From Euptelea pleiosperma (Eukaryota; Streptophyta; Magnoliopsida; Ranunculales; Eupteleaceae): DNA of 64,000 bases. Below, piece after piece: positions 39,154 through 54,203 of the stretch. The notes beneath the pieces were generated by a model. The model had not been told where the DNA came from. It searched no databases and saw only the letters and a program-made list of their open reading frames with translations. The translations under genes and the position numbers were made by a program. Numbering within the stretch: position 1 is the first letter of the stretch; each line of letters opens with the position of its first letter. Where the stretch lies: contig CM068547.1 in NCBI GenBank assembly GCA_035048495.1, positions 35,447,289 through 35,511,288 of the forward strand, written 5' to 3'.

Positions 39154-41454
39154 GTCCGATTGCGAAAAAGTCACAAGTTATAGGCTTCGGAATGTAACAC
39201 ACAAACTGAGTCCAATTTGAGACGTTGATGCACGGATTGAGCTAACTTGTTTCGACTGTCAAGAATCTTGTTCCAACACATCAAATGTGTTGAAACAATA
39301 GTAATGGACGAGTTTGAGTCCAATTACGAGGTCCGGTTGCGAAACTGTCACAAGTTATAGGCTTCGGAATATAACACACAAACTGAGTCCAATTTGAGAC
39401 GTTGACGCATTGATGGAGCTAACTTGTTTCGACGGTCCCAAATCATGTTCCAACACTTAAAATCTGTTTAAACAATAGTAATTGAAGAGTTGGAGTCCAA
39501 TTACGAGGTGTGGTTGCGAAAAATTCACAAGTTATAAGCTTCGGAACGTAACACACAAACTGAGTCCAATTTGAGACGTTGATGCACGGATGGAGCTAAC
39601 TTGTTTCGACTGTCAAGAATCTTGTTCCAACACATCAAATGTGTTGAAACAATAGTAATGGAAGAGTTTGAGTCCAAAATAAGAGGTCTGGTTGCGAAAA
39701 TGTCACAAGTTATAGCCTTCGGAATATAACACACAAACTGAGTCCAATTTGAGACGTTGACGCATGGATGGAGCTAACTTGTTTCGACGGTCCCAAATCA
39801 TGTTCCAACACTTAAAATCTGTTGAAAAAATAGTAATGGAAGAGTTAGAGTCCAATTACGAGGTGGTTGCGAAAAATTCACAAGTTATAAGCTTCGGAAC
39901 GTAACACACAAACTGAGTCCAATTTGAGACGTTGACGCACGGATGGAGCTAACTTATTTCGAATGTCACGATTCTTGATCCAACAATTCAAATGTGTTGA
40001 AACAATGGTAATGGAAGAGATTTAGGCCAATTACGAGTTCCGATTGCGAAAAAGTCACAAGTTATAGGCTTCGGAATGTAACACACAAACTGAGTCCAAT
40101 TTGAGACGTTGATGCACGGATTGAGCTAACTTGTTTCGACTGTCAAGAATCTTGTTCGAACACATCAAATGTGTTGAAACAATAGTAATGGAAGAGTTTG
40201 AGTCCAATTACATGGTCCGATTGCTAAAAGCCCTTAAGTTATAGGCTTCGGAATGTAACAAACGAACTGAGTCCAATTTGAGACGTTGACGCACGGATAG
40301 AGCTAACTTATTTCGACGGTCCCAAATCATGTTCCAACGATTAAAATCTGTTGAAACAATTGTAATGGAAGAGTTGGAGTCAAATTACGAGCTCTGGTTG
40401 CGAAAACGTCACAAGTTATAGGCTTTGGAATGTAACACACAAACTGAGTCCAATTAGAGACATTGACGAACGGATGGAGCAAACTTCTTTCGACTGTCCC
40501 GAATTTTACTCCAACACTTCAAATGTGTTGAAACAATAGTAATGGAAGAGTTTGAGTCCAATTACGAGGTCCAGTTGCGAAAAAGTCACAAGTTATAGGC
40601 TTTGGAATGTAACACACAAACGGAGTCCAATCTGAGACGTTGATGCACGGATGGAGCTAACTTGTTTCGACTGTCAAGAATCTTGTTCCAATACATCAAA
40701 TCTGTTGAAACAATAGTAATGGAAGAGTTTGAGTCCAAAATAAGAGGTCCGGTTGCGAAAATGTCACAAGTTATAGCCTTCGGAATATAACACACAAACT
40801 GAGTCCAATTTGAGACGTTGACGCATGGATGGAGCTAACTTGTTTCGACGGTCCCAAATCATGTTCCAACACTTAAAATCTGTTGAAACAATAGTAATGG
40901 AAGAGTTGGAGTCCAATTACGAGGTGTGGTTGCGAAAAATTCACAAGTTATAAGCTTCGGAACATAACACACAAACTGAGTCCAATTTGAGACGTTGACG
41001 CACGGATGGAGCTAACTAGTTTCGACTGTCACGAATCTTGTTCCAACACTTCAAATGTGTTGAAACAATAGTAATGGAAGAGTTTGAGTCCAATTACGAG
41101 GTCCGGTTGCGAAAAAGTCTCAAGTTATGGGCTTCGGAAGGTAATACACACACTGAGTCCAATTTGAGACGTTGACGCACGGATGGAGCAAACTTCTTTC
41201 GACTGTCAAGAATCTTGTCCCAACACTGCAAATGTGTTGAAACAATAGTAATTGAAGAGTTGGAGTCCAATTACGAGGTCTGGTTGCGAAAAATTCACAA
41301 GTTATAAGCTTCGGAACGTAACACACAAACTGAGTCCAATTTGAGACGTTGACGCACGGATGGAGCTAACTTGTTTCGACTGTCACGATTCTTGATCCAA
41401 CAATTCAAATGTGTTGAAACAATGGTAATGGAAGAGATTTAGGCCAATTACGAG
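39154..41454 (+). repeat. 13-monomer unit, copy 4 (form Y, 2301 bp)
   Basis: Repeats the form Y markers at an offset of 4602 bp from copy 2: gaaactgtcac (39341), gaggtggttgcg (39860), cgaatgtcacg (39959), aaagtctcaag (41115). Private changes include aacttatttcgaatg near 39951 and aaacggagtcc near 40619. From about 41.59 kb the sequence no longer follows form X (caatagtaatgg replaces caatactaatgg), so the X-Y doublet ends here. Confidence 0.9.
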
Positions 41455-44400
41455 GTCCGATTGCGAAAAAGTCACAAGTTATAGGCTTCGGAATGTAACA
41501 CACAAACTGAGTCCAATTTGAGACGTTGATGCACGGATTGAGCTAACTTGTTTCGACTGTCAAGAATCTTGTTCCAACACATCAAATGTGTTGAAACAAT
41601 AGTAATGGACGAGTTTGAGTCCAATTACGAGGTTCGGTTGCGAAAATGTCACAAGTTATAGGCTTCGGAATATAACACACAAACTGAGTCCAATTTGAGA
41701 CGTTGACGCATTGATGGAGCTAACTTGTTTCGACGGTCCCAAATCATGTTCCAACACTTAAAATCTGTTTAAACAATAGTAATGGAAGAGTTGGAGTCCA
41801 ATTACGAGGTGTGGTTGCGAAAAATTCACAAGTTATAAGCTTCGGAACGTAACACACAAACTGAGTCCAATTTGAGACGTTGATGCACGGATGGAGCTAA
41901 CTTGTTTCGACTGTCAAGAATCTTGTTCCAACACATCAAATGTGTTGAAACAATAGTAATGGAAGAGTTTGAGTCCAAAATAAGAGGTCTGGTTGCGAAA
42001 ATGTCACAAGTTATAGCCTTCGGAATATAACACACAAACTGAGTCCAATTTGAGACGTTGACGCATGGATGGAGCTAACTTGTTTCGACGGTCCCAAATC
42101 ATGTTCCAACACTTAAAATCTATTGAAAAAATAGTAATGGAAGAGTTAGAGTCCAATTACGAGGTGTGGTTGCGAAAAATTCACAAGTTATAAGCTTCGA
42201 ACGTAACACACAAACTGAGTCCAATTTGAGACGTTGACGCACGGATGGAGCTAACTTGTTTCGACTGTCACGATTCTTGATCCAACAATTCAAATGTGTT
42301 GAAACAATGGTAATGGAAGAGATTTAGGCCAATTACGTGTTCCGATTGCGAAAAAGTCACAAGTTATAGGCTTCGGAATGTAACACACAAACTGAGTCCA
42401 ATTTGAGACGTTGCTGTACGGATTGAGCTAACTTGTTTCGACTGTCAAGAATCTTGTTCGAACACATCAAATGTGTTGAAACAATAGTAATGGAAGAGTT
42501 TGAGTCCAATTACATGGTCCGATTACTAAAAGCCCTTAAGTTATAGGCTTCGGAATGTAACAAACGAACTGAGTCCAATTTGAGACGTTGACGCACGGAT
42601 AGAGCTAACTTATTTCGACGGTCCCAAATCATGTTCCAACAATTAAAATCTGTCGAAACAATTGTAATGGAAGAGTTGGAGTCAAATTACGAGCTCTGGT
42701 TGCGAAAACGTCACAAGTTATAGGCTTTGGAATGTAACACACAAACTGAGTCCAATTAGAGACATTGACGAACGGATGGAGCAAACTTCTTTCGACTGTC
42801 CCGAATTTTACTCCAACACTTCAAATGTGTTGAAACAATAGTAATGGAAGAGTTTGAGTCCAATTACGAGGTCCAGTGGCGAAAAAGTCACAAGTTATAG
42901 GCTTCGGAATGTAACACACAAACTGAGTCCAATCTGAGACGTTGATGCACGGATGGAGCTAACTTGTTTCGACTGTCAAGAATCTTGTTCCAATACATCA
43001 AATCTGTTGAAACAATAGTAATGGAAGAGTTTGAGTCCAAAATAAGAGGTCCGGTTGCGAAAATGTCACAAGTTATAGCCTTCGGAATATAACACACAAA
43101 CTGAGTCCAATTTGAGACGTTGACGCATGGATGGAGCTAACTTGTTTCGACGGTCCCAAATCATGTTCCAACACTTAAAATCTGTTGAAACAATAGTAAT
43201 GGAAGAGTTGGAGTCCAATTACGAGGTGTAGTTGCAAAAAATTCACAAGTTATAAGCTTCGGAACATAACACACAAACTGAGTCCAGTTTGAGACGTTGA
43301 CGCACGGATGGAGCTAACTAGTTTCGACTGTCACGAATCATGTTCCAACACTTCAAATGTGTTGAAACAATAGTAATGGAAGAGTTTGAGTCCAATTACG
43401 AGGTCCGGTTGCGAAAAAGTCACAAGTTATGGGCTTCGGAAGGTAATACACAAACTGAGTCCAATTTGAGACGTTGACGCACGGATGGAGCAAACTTCTT
43501 TCGACTGTCAAGAATCTTGTCCCAACACTGCAAATGTGTTGAAACAATAGTAATTGAAGAGTTGGAGTCCAATTACGAGGTCTGGTTGCGAAAAATTCAC
43601 AAGTTATAAGCTTCGGAACGTAACACACAAACTGAGTCCAATTTGAGACGTTGACGCACGGATGGAGCTAACTTGTTTCGACTGTCACGAATCTTGTTCC
43701 AACACTTCAAATGTGTTGAAACAATAGTAATGGAAGAGTTTGAGTCCAATTACGAGGTATGGTTGCGAAAAAGTCACAAGTTATAAGCTTCGGAATGTAA
43801 TACACAAACTGAGTCCAATTTGAGACGTTGACGCACGGATGGAGCAAACTTGTTTCGACTGTCACGAATCTTGTCCCAACACTGCAAATGTGTTGAAACA
43901 ATAGTAATGGAAGAATTCGAGTCTAATTACGAGGTCCGGTTGCGAAAAAGTCACAAGTTATAGGCTTCGGAATGTAACACACAAACTGAGTCCAATTTGA
44001 GACGTTGATGCACGGATTGAGCTAACTTGTTTCGACTGTTAAGAATCTTATTCCAACACATCAAATGTGTTGAAACAATAGTAATGGAAGAGTTTGAGTC
44101 CAATTACATGGTCCGATTGCTAAAAGCCCTTAAGTTATAGGCTTCGGAATGTAACAAACGAACTGAGTCCAATTTGAGACGTTGACGCACGGATAGAGCT
44201 AACTTGTTTCGACGGTCCCAAATCATGTTCCAACACTTAAAATCTGTTGAAACAATTGTAATGGAAGAGTTTGAGTCAAATTACGAGCTCTGGTTGCGAA
44301 AACGTCACAAGTTATAGGCTTCGGAATGTAACACACAAACTGAGTCCAATTAGAGACATTGACGAACGGATGGAGCAAACTTCTTTCGACTGTCCCGAAT

Positions 44401-46412
44401 TTTGCTCCAACACTTCAAATGTGTTGAAACAATAGTAATGGAAGAGTTTGAGTCCAATTACGAGGTTCAGTTGCGAAAAAGTCACAAGTTATAGGCTTCG
44501 GAATGTAACACACAAACTGAGTCCAATTTGAGACGTTGATGCACGGATGGAGCTAACTTGTTTCGACTGTCAAGAATCTTGTTCCAATACATCAAATGTG
44601 TTGAAACAATAGTAATGGAAGAGTTTGAGTCCAAAATAAGAGGTCCGGTTGCGAAAATGTCACAAGTTATAGCCTTCGGAATATAACACACAAACTGAGT
44701 CCAATTTGAGACGTTGATGCACGGATTGAGCTAACTTGTTTCGACGGTCCCAAATCATGTTCCAACACTTAAAATCTGTTGAAAAAATAGTAATGGAAGA
44801 GTTAGAGTCCAATTACGAGGTGTGGTTGCGAAAAATTCACAAGTTATAAGCTTCGGAACGTAACACACAAACTGAGATCAATTTGAGACGTTGACGCACG
44901 GATGGAGCTAACTTGTTTCGACTGTCACGATTCTTGATCCAACAATTCAAATGTGTTGAAACAATGGTAATGGAAGAGATTTAGGCCAATTACGAGGTCC
45001 GATTGCGAAAAAGTCACAAGTTATAGGCTTCGGAATGTAACACACAAACTGAGTCCAATTTGAGACGTTGATGCACGGATTGAGCTAACTTGTTTCGACT
45101 GTCAAGAATCTTGTTCCAACACATCAAATGTGTTGAAACAATACTAATGGACGAGTTTGAGTCCAATTACGAGGTCCGGTTGCGAAAATGTCACAAGTTA
45201 TAGGCTTCGGAATATAACACACAAACTGAGTCCAATTTGAGACGTTGACGCATGGATGGAGCTAACTTGTTTCGACGGTCCCAAATCATGTTCCAACACT
45301 TAAAATCTGTTTAAACAATAGTAATGGAATAGTTGGAATCCAATTACGAGGTGTGGTTGCGAAAAATTCACAAGTTATAAGCTTCGGAACGTAACACACA
45401 AACTGAGTCCAATTTGAGACGTTGATGCACGGATGGAGCTAACTTGTTTCGACTGTCAAGAATCTTGTTCCAACACATCAAATGTGTTTAAACAATAGTA
45501 ATGGACGAGTATGAGTCCAATTACGAGGTTCGGTTGCGAAAATGTCACAAGTTATAGCCTTCGGAATATAACACACAAACTGAGTCCAATTTGAGACGTT
45601 GACGCATGGATGGAGCTAACTTGTTTCGACGGTCCCAAATCATGTTTCAACACTTAAAATCTGTTGAAAAAATAGTAATGGAAGAGTTAGAGTCCAATTA
45701 CGAGGTGTGGTTGCGAAAAATTCACAAGTTATAAGCTTCGGAACGTAACACACAAACTGAGTCCAATTTGAGACGTTGACGCACGGATGGAGCTAACTTG
45801 TTTCGACTGTCACGATTCTTGATCCAACAATTCAAATGTGTTGAAACAATGGTAATGGAAGAGATTTAGGCCAATTACGAGTTTCGATTGCGAAAAAGTC
45901 ACAAGTTATAGGCTTCGGAATGTAACACACAAACTGAGTCCAATTTGAGACGTTGATGCACGGATTGAGCTAACTTGTTTCGACTGTCAAGAATCTTGTT
46001 CGAACACATCAAATGTGTTGAAACAATAGTAATGGAAGAGTTTGAGTCCAATTACATGGTCCGATTGCTAAAAGCCCTTAAGTTATAGGCTTCGGAATGT
46101 AACAAACGAACTGAGTCCAATTTGAGACGTTGACGCACGGATAGAGCTAACTTATTTCGACGGTCCCAAATCATGTTCCAACGATTATAATCTGTTGAAA
46201 CAATTGTAATGGAAGAGTTTGAGTCAAATTACGAGCTCTGGTTGCGAAAACGTCACAAGTTATAGGCTTTGGAATGTAACACACAAACTGAGTCCAATTA
46301 GAGACATTGACGAACGGATGGAGCAAACTTCTTTCGACTGTCCCGAATTTTACTCCAACACTTCAAATGTGTTGAAACAATAGTAATAGAAGAGTTTGAG
46401 TCCAATTACGAG
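41101..46412 (+). repeat. 30-monomer unit, copy 1 (5312 bp)
   Basis: Order is G' A, then B C A C A B D E F C A G' A, then H B' D E' F C A, then B C A C A B D E. The first two monomers overlap the end of the fourth 13-monomer unit. The 5312-bp offset to copy 2 holds over many markers, such as gtctcaag at 41117 and 46429 and attcgagtctaatt at 43915 and 49227. Private changes here: tctattgaaa (42120), gttgctgtacgg (42411) and tgtcgaaac (42652). Confidence 0.88.
44716..44735 (+). repeat. B-type patch inside a C monomer
   Basis: A type C monomer (from 44643) carries the type B tract gatgcacggattgagc where C normally reads gacgcatggatggagc, then returns to C (cgacggtcccaaatc). The same patch is found near 50028 and 60999, the duplicated copies, but not in the related monomer near 28420. 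Confidence 0.75.
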
Positions 46413-49400
46413 GTCCGGTTGCGAAAAAGTCTCAAGTTATGGGCTTCGGAAGGTAATACACACACTGAGTCCAATTTGAGACGTTGACGCACGGATGGAG
46501 CAAACTTCTTTCGACTGTCAAGAATCTTGTCCCAACACTGCAAATGTGTTGAAACAATAGTAATTGAAGAGTTGGAGTCCAATTACGAGGTCTGGTTGCG
46601 AAAAATTCACAAGTTATAAGCTTCGGAACGTAACACACAAACTGAGTCCAATTTGAGACGTTGACGCACGGATGGAGCTAACTTGTTTCGACTGTCACGA
46701 TTCTTGATCCAACAATTCAAATGTGTTGAAACAATGGTAATGGAAGAGATTTAGGCCAATTACGAGGTCCGATTGCGAAAAAGTCACAAGTTATAGGCTT
46801 CGGAATGTAACACACAAACTGAGTCCAATTTGAGACGTTGATGCACGGATTGAGCTAACTTGTTTCGACTGTCAAGAATCTTGTTCCAACACATCAAATG
46901 TGTTGAAACAATAGTAATGGACGAGTTTGAGTCCAATTACGAGGTTCGGTTGCGAAAATGTCACAAGTTATAGGCTTCGGAATATAACACACAAACTGAG
47001 TCCAATTTGAGACGTTGACGCATTGATGGAGCTAACTTGTTTCGACGGTCCCAAATCATGTTCCAACACTTAAAATCTGTTTAAACAATAGTAATGGAAG
47101 AGTTGGAGTCCAATTACGAGGTGTGGTTGCGAAAAATTCACAAGTTATAAGCTTCGGAACGTAACACACAAACTGAGTCCAATTTGAGACGTTGATGCAC
47201 GGATGGAGCTAACTTGTTTCGACTGTCAAGAATCTTGTTCCAACACATCAAATGTGTTGAAACAATAGTAATGGAAGAGTTTGAGTCCAAAATAAGAGGT
47301 CTGGTTGCGAAAATGTCACAAGTTATAGCCTTCGGAATATAACACACAAACTGAGTCCAATTTGAGACGTTGACGCATGGATGGAGCTAACTTGTTTCGA
47401 CGGTCCCAAATCATGTTCCAACACTTAAAATCTGTTGAAAAAATAGTAATGGAAGAGTTAGAGTCCAATTACGAGGTGTGGTTGCGAAAAATTCACAAGT
47501 TATAAGCTTCGAACGTAACACACAAACTGAGTCCAATTTGAGACGTTGACGCACGGATGGAGCTAACTTGTTTCGACTGTCACGATTCTTGATCCAACAA
47601 TTCAAATGTGTTGAAACAATGGTAATGGAAGAGATTTAGGCCAATTACGTGTTCCGATTGCGAAAAAGTCACAAGTTATAGGCTTCGGAATGTAACACAC
47701 AAACTGAGTCCAATTTGAGACGTTGATGTACGGATTGAGCTAACTTGTTTCGACTGTCAAGAATCTTGTTCGAACACATCAAATGTGTTGAAACAATAGT
47801 AATGGAAGAGTTTGAGTCCAATTACATGGTCCGATTACTAAAAGCCCTTAAGTTATAGGCTTCGGAATGTAACAAACGAACTGAGTCCAATTTGAGACGT
47901 TGACGCACGGATAGAGCTAACTTATTTCGACGGTCCCAAATCATGTTCCAACAATTAAAATCTGTTGAAACAATTGTAATGGAAGAGTTGGAGTCAAATT
48001 ACGAGCTCTGGTTGCGAAAACGTCACAAGTTATAGGCTTTGGAATGTAACACACAAACTGAGTCCAATTAGAGACATTGACGAACGGATGGAGCAAACTT
48101 CTTTCGACTATCCCGAATTTTACTCCAACACTTCAAATGTGTTGAAACAATAGTAATGGAAGAGTTTGAGTCCAATTACGAGGTCCAGTGGCGAAAAAGT
48201 CACAAGTTATAGGCTTCGGAATGTAACACACAAACTGAGTCCAATCTGAGACGTTGATGCACGGATGGAGCTAACTTGTTTCGACTGTCAAGAATCTTGT
48301 TCCAATACATCAAATCTGTTGAAACAATAGTAATGGAAGAGTTTGAGTCCAAAATAAGAGGTCCGGTTGCGAAAATGTCACAAGTTATAGCCTTCGGAAT
48401 ATAACACACAAACTGAGTCCAATTTGAGACGTTGACGCATGGATGGAGCTAACTTGTTTCGACGGTCCCAAATCATGTTCCAACACTTAAAATCTGTTGA
48501 AACAATAGTAATGGAAGAGTTGGAGTCCAATTACGAGGTGTAGTTGCAAAAAATTCACAAGTTATAAGCTTCGGAACATAACACACAAACTGAGTCCAGT
48601 TTGAGACGTTGACGCACGGATGGAGCTAACTAGTTTCGACTGTCACGAATCATGTTCCAACACTTCAAATGTGTTGAAACAATAGTAATGGAAGAGTTTG
48701 AGTCCAATTACGAGGTCCGGTTGCGAAAAAGTCACAAGTTATGGGCTTCGGAAGGTAATACACAAACTGAGTCCAATTTGAGACGTTGACGCACGGATGG
48801 AGCAAACTTCTTTCGACTGTCAAGAATCTTGTCCCAACACTGCAAATGTGTTGAAACAATAGTAATTGAAGAGTTGGAGTCCAATTACGAGGTCTGGTTG
48901 CGAAAAATTCACAAGTTATAAGCTTCGGAACGTAACACACAAACTGAGTCCAATTTGAGACGTTGACGCACGGATGGAGCTAACTTGTTTCGACTGTCAC
49001 GAATCTTGTTCCAACACTTCAAATGTGTTGAAACAATAGTAATGGAAGAGTTTGAGTCCAATTACGAGGTATGGTTGCGAAAAAGTCACAAGTTATAAGC
49101 TTCGGAATGTAATACACAAACTGAGTCCAATTTGAGACGTTGACGCACGGATGGAGCAAACTTGTTTCGACTGTCACGAATCTTGTCCCAACACTGCAAA
49201 TGTGTTGAAACAATAGTAATGGAAGAATTCGAGTCTAATTACGAGGTCCGGTTGCGAAAAAGTCACAAGTTATAGGCTTCGGAATGTAACACACAAACTG
49301 AGTCCAATTTGAGACGTTGATGCACGGATTGAGCTAACTTGTTTCGACTGTTAAGAATCTTATTCCAACACATCAAATGTGTTGAAACAATAGTAATGGA

Positions 49401-51724
49401 AGAGTTTGAGTCCAATTACATGGTCCGATTGCTAAAAGCCCTTAAGTTATAGGCTTCGGAATGTAACAAACGAACTGAGTCCAATTTGAGACGTTGACGC
49501 ACGGATAGAGCTAACTTGTTTCGACGGTCCCAAATCATGTTCCAACACTTAAAATCTGTTGAAACAATTGTAATGGAAGAGTTTGAGTCAAATTACGAGC
49601 TCTGGTTGCGAAAACATCACAAGTTATAGGCTTCGGAATGTAACACACAAACTGAGTCCAATTAGAGACATTGACGAACGGATGGAGCAAACTTCTTTCG
49701 ACTGTCCCGAATTTTGCTCCAACACTTCAAATGTGTTGAAACAATAGTAATGGAAGAGTTTGAGTCCAATTACGAGGTTCAGTTGCGAAAAAGTCACAAG
49801 TTATAGGCTTCGGAATGTAACACACAAACTGAGTCCAATTTGAGACGTTGATGCACGGATGGAGCTAACTTGTTTCGACTGTCAAGAATCTTGTTCCAAT
49901 ACATCAAATGTGTTGAAACAATAGTAATGGAAGAGTTTGAGTCCAAAATAAGAGGTCCGGTTGCGAAAATGTCACAAGTTATAGCCTTCGGAATATAACA
50001 CACAAACTGAGTCCAATTTGAGACGTTGATGCACGGATTGAGCTAACTTGTTTCGACGGTCCCAAATCATGTTCCAACACTTAAAATCTGTTGAAAAAAT
50101 AGTAATGGAAGAGTTAGAGTCCAATTACGAGGTGTGGTTGCGAAAAATTCACAAGTTATAAGCTTCGGAACGTAACACACAAACTGAGTCCAATTTGAGA
50201 CGTTGACGCACGGATGGAGCTAACTTGTTTCGACTGTCACGATTCTTGATCCAACAATTCAAATGTGTTGAAACAATGGTAATGGAAGAGATTTAGGCCA
50301 ATTACGAGGTCCGATTGCGAAAAAGTCACAAGTTATAGGCTTCGGAATGTAACACACAAACTGAGTCCAATTTGAGACGTTGATGCGCGGATTGAGCTAA
50401 CTTGTTTCGACTGTCAAGAATCTTGTTCCAACACATCAAATGTGTTGAAACAATACTAATGGACGAGTTTGAGTCCAATTACGAGGTCCGGTTGCGAAAA
50501 TGTCACAAGTTATAGGCTTCGGAATATAACACACAAACTGAGTCCAATTTGAGACGTTGACGCATGGATGGAGCTAACTTGTTTCGACGGTCCCAAATCA
50601 TGTTCCAACACTTAAAATCTGTTTAAACAATAGTAATGGAATAGTTGGAATCCAATTACGAGGTGTGGTTGCGAAAAATTCACAAGTTATAAGCTTCGGA
50701 ACGTAACACACAAACTGAGTCCAATTTGAGACGTTGATGCACGGATGGAGCTAACTTGTTTCGACTGTCAAGAATCTTGTTCCAACACATCAAATGTGTT
50801 TAAACAATAGTAATGGACGAGTATGAGTCCAATTACGAGGTTCGGTTGCGAAAATGTCACAAGTTATAGCCTTCGGAATATAACACACAAACTGAGTCCA
50901 ATTTGAGACGTTGACGCATGGATGGAGCTAACTTGTTTCGACGGTCCCAAATCATGTTTCAACACTTAAAATCTGTTGAAAAAATAGTAATGGAAGAGTT
51001 AGAGTCCAATTACGAGGTGTGGTTGCGAAAAATTCACAAGTTATAAGCTTCGGAACGTAACACACAAACTGAGTCCAATTTGAGACGTTGACGCACGGAT
51101 GGAGCTAACTTGTTTCGACTGTCACGATTCTTGATCCAACAATTCAAATGTGTTGAAACAATGGTAATGGAAGAGATTTAGGCCAATTACGAGTTTCGAT
51201 TGCGAAAAAGTCACAAGTTATAGGCTTCGGAATGTAACACACAAACTGAGTCCAATTTGAGACGTTGATGCACGGATTGAGCTAACTTGTTTCGACTGTC
51301 AAGAATCTTGTTCGAACACATCAAATGTGTTGAAACAATAGTAATGGAAGAGTTTGAGTCCAATTACATGGTCCGATTGCTAAAAGCCCTTAAGTTATAG
51401 GCTTCGGAATGTAACAAACGAACTGAGTCCAATTTGAGACGTTGACGCACGGATAGAGCTAACTTATTTCGACGGTCCCAAATCATGTTCCAACGATTAT
51501 AATCTGTTGAAACAATTGTAATGGAAGAGTTTGAGTCAAATTACGAGCTCTGGTTGCGAAAACGTCACAAGTTATAGGCTTTGGAATGTAACACACAAAC
51601 TGAGTCCAATTAGAGACATTGACGAACGGATGGAGCAAACTTCTTTCGACTGTCCCGAATTTTACTCCAACACTTCAAATGTGTTGAAACAATAGTAATA
51701 GAAGAGTTTGAGTCCAATTACGAG
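46413..51724 (+). repeat. 30-monomer unit, copy 2 (5312 bp)
   Basis: Tandem partner of 41101-46412. The join is visible as type E followed directly by G' at 46413, where F is expected; at the far end, E is followed by F again at 51725. Private changes absent from copy 1 are gactatcccg (48106), gaaaacatcac (49611) and gatgcgcgg (50383). All three recur 10,971 bp later, which orders the duplications. Confidence 0.88.
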
Positions 51725-54203
51725 GTCCAGTTGCGAAAAAGTCACAAGTTATAGGCTTCGGAATGTAACACACAAACTGAGTCCAATCTGAGACGTTGAT
51801 GCACGGATGGAGCTAACTTGTTTCGACTGTCAAGAATCTTGTTCCAATACATCAAATCTGTTGAAACAATAGTAATGGAAGAGTTTGAGTCCAAAATAAG
51901 AGGTCCGGTTGCGAAAATGTCACAAGTTATAGCCTTCGGAATATAACACACAAACTGAGTCCAATTTGAGACGTTGACGCATGGATGGAGCTAACTTGTT
52001 TCGACGGTCCCAAATCATGTTCCAACACTTAAAATCTGTTGAAACAATAGTAATGGAAAAGTTGGAGTCCAATTACGAGGTGTGGTTGCGAAAAATTCAC
52101 AAGTTATAAGCTTCGGAACATAACACACAAACTGAGTCCAATTTGAGACGTTGACGCACGGATGGAGCTAACTAGTTTCGACTGTCACGAATCTTGTTCC
52201 AACACTTCAAATGTGTTGAAACAATAGTAATGGAAGAGTTTGAGTCCAATTACGAGGTCCGGTTGCGAAAAAGTCACAAGTTATGGGCTTCGGAAGGTAA
52301 TACACACACTGAGTCCAATTTGAGACGTTGACGCACGGATGGAGCAAACTTCTTTCGACTGTCAAGAATCTTGTCCCAACACTGCAACTGTGTTGAAACA
52401 ATAGTAATTGAAGAGTTGGAGTCCAATTACGAGGTCTGGTTGCGAAAAATTCACAAGTTATAAGCTTCGGAACGTAACACACAAACTGAGTCCAATTTGA
52501 GACGTTGAAGCACGGATGGAGCTAACTTGTTTCGACTGTCACGATTCTTGATCCAACAATTCAAATGTGTTGAAACAATGGTAATGGAAGAGATTTAGGC
52601 CAATTACGAGGTCCGATTGCGAAAAAGTCACAAGTTATAGGCTTCGGAATGTAACACACAAACTGAGTCCAATTTGAGACGTTGATGCACGGATTGAGCT
52701 AACTTGTTTCGACTGTCAAGAATCTTGTTCCAACACATCAAATGTGTTGAAACAATAGTAATGGACGAGTTTGAGTCCAATTACGAGGTCCGGTTGCGAA
52801 ACTGTCACAAGTTATAGGCTTCGGAATATAACACACAAACTGAGTCCAATTTGAGACGTTGACGCATTGATGGAGCTAACTTGTTTCGACGGTCCCAAAT
52901 CATGTTCCAACACTTAAAATCTGTTTAAACAATAGTAATTGAAGAGTTGGAGTCCAATTACGAGGTGTGGTTGCAAAAAATTCACAAGTTATAAGCTTCG
53001 GAACGTAACACACAAACTGAGTCCAATTTGAGACGTTGATGCACGGATGGAGCTAACTTGTTTCGACTGTCAAGAATCTTGTTCCAACACATCAAATGTG
53101 TTGAAACAATAGTAATGGAAGAGTTTGAGTCCAAAATAAGAGGTCTGGTTGCGAAAATGTCACAAGTTATAGCCTTCGGAATATAACACACAAACTGAGT
53201 CCAATTTGAGACGTTGACGCATGGATGGAGCTAACTTGTTTCGACGGTCCCAAATCATGTTCCAACACTTAAAATCTGTTGAAAAAATAGTAATGGAAGA
53301 GTTAGAGTCCAATTACGAGGTGGTTGCGAAAAATTCACAAGTTATAAGCTTCGGAACGTAACACACAAACTGAGTCCAATTTGAGACGTTGACGCACGGA
53401 TGGAGCTAACTTGTTTCGAATGTCACGATTCTTGATCCAACAATTCAAATGTGTTGAAACAATGGTAATGGAAGAGATTTAGGCCAATTACGAGTTCCGA
53501 TTGCGAAAAAGTCACAAGTTATAGGCTTCGGAATGTAACACACAAACTGAGTCCAATTTGAGACGTTGATGCACGGATTGAGCTAACTTGTTTCGACTGT
53601 CAAGAATCTTGTTCGAACACATCAAATGTGTTGAAACAATAGTAATGGAAGAGTTTGAGTCCAATTACATGGTCCGATTGCTAAAAGCCCTTAAGTTATA
53701 GGCTTCGGAATGTAACAAACGAACTGAGTCCAATTTGAGACGTTGACGCACGGATAGAGCTAACTTATTTCGACGGTCCCAAATCATGTTCCAACGATTA
53801 AAATCTGTTGAAACAATTGTAATGGAAGAGTTGGAGTCAAATTACGAGCTCTGGTTGCGAAAACGTCACAAGTTATAGGCTTTGGAATGTAACACACAAA
53901 CTGAGTCCAATTAGAGACATTGACGAACGGATGGAGCAAACTTCTTTCGACTGTCCCGAATTTTACTCCAACACTTCAAATGTGTTGAAACAATAGTAAT
54001 GGAAGAGTTTGAGTCCAATTACGAGGTCCAGTTGCGAAAAAGTCACAAGTTATAGGCTTTGGAATGTAACACACAAACTGAGTCCAATCTGAGACGTTGA
54101 TGCACGGATGGAGCTAACTTGTTTCGACTGTCAAGAATCTTGTTCCAATACATCAAATCTGTTGAAACAATAGTAATGGAAGAGTTTGAGTCCAAAATAA
54201 GAG

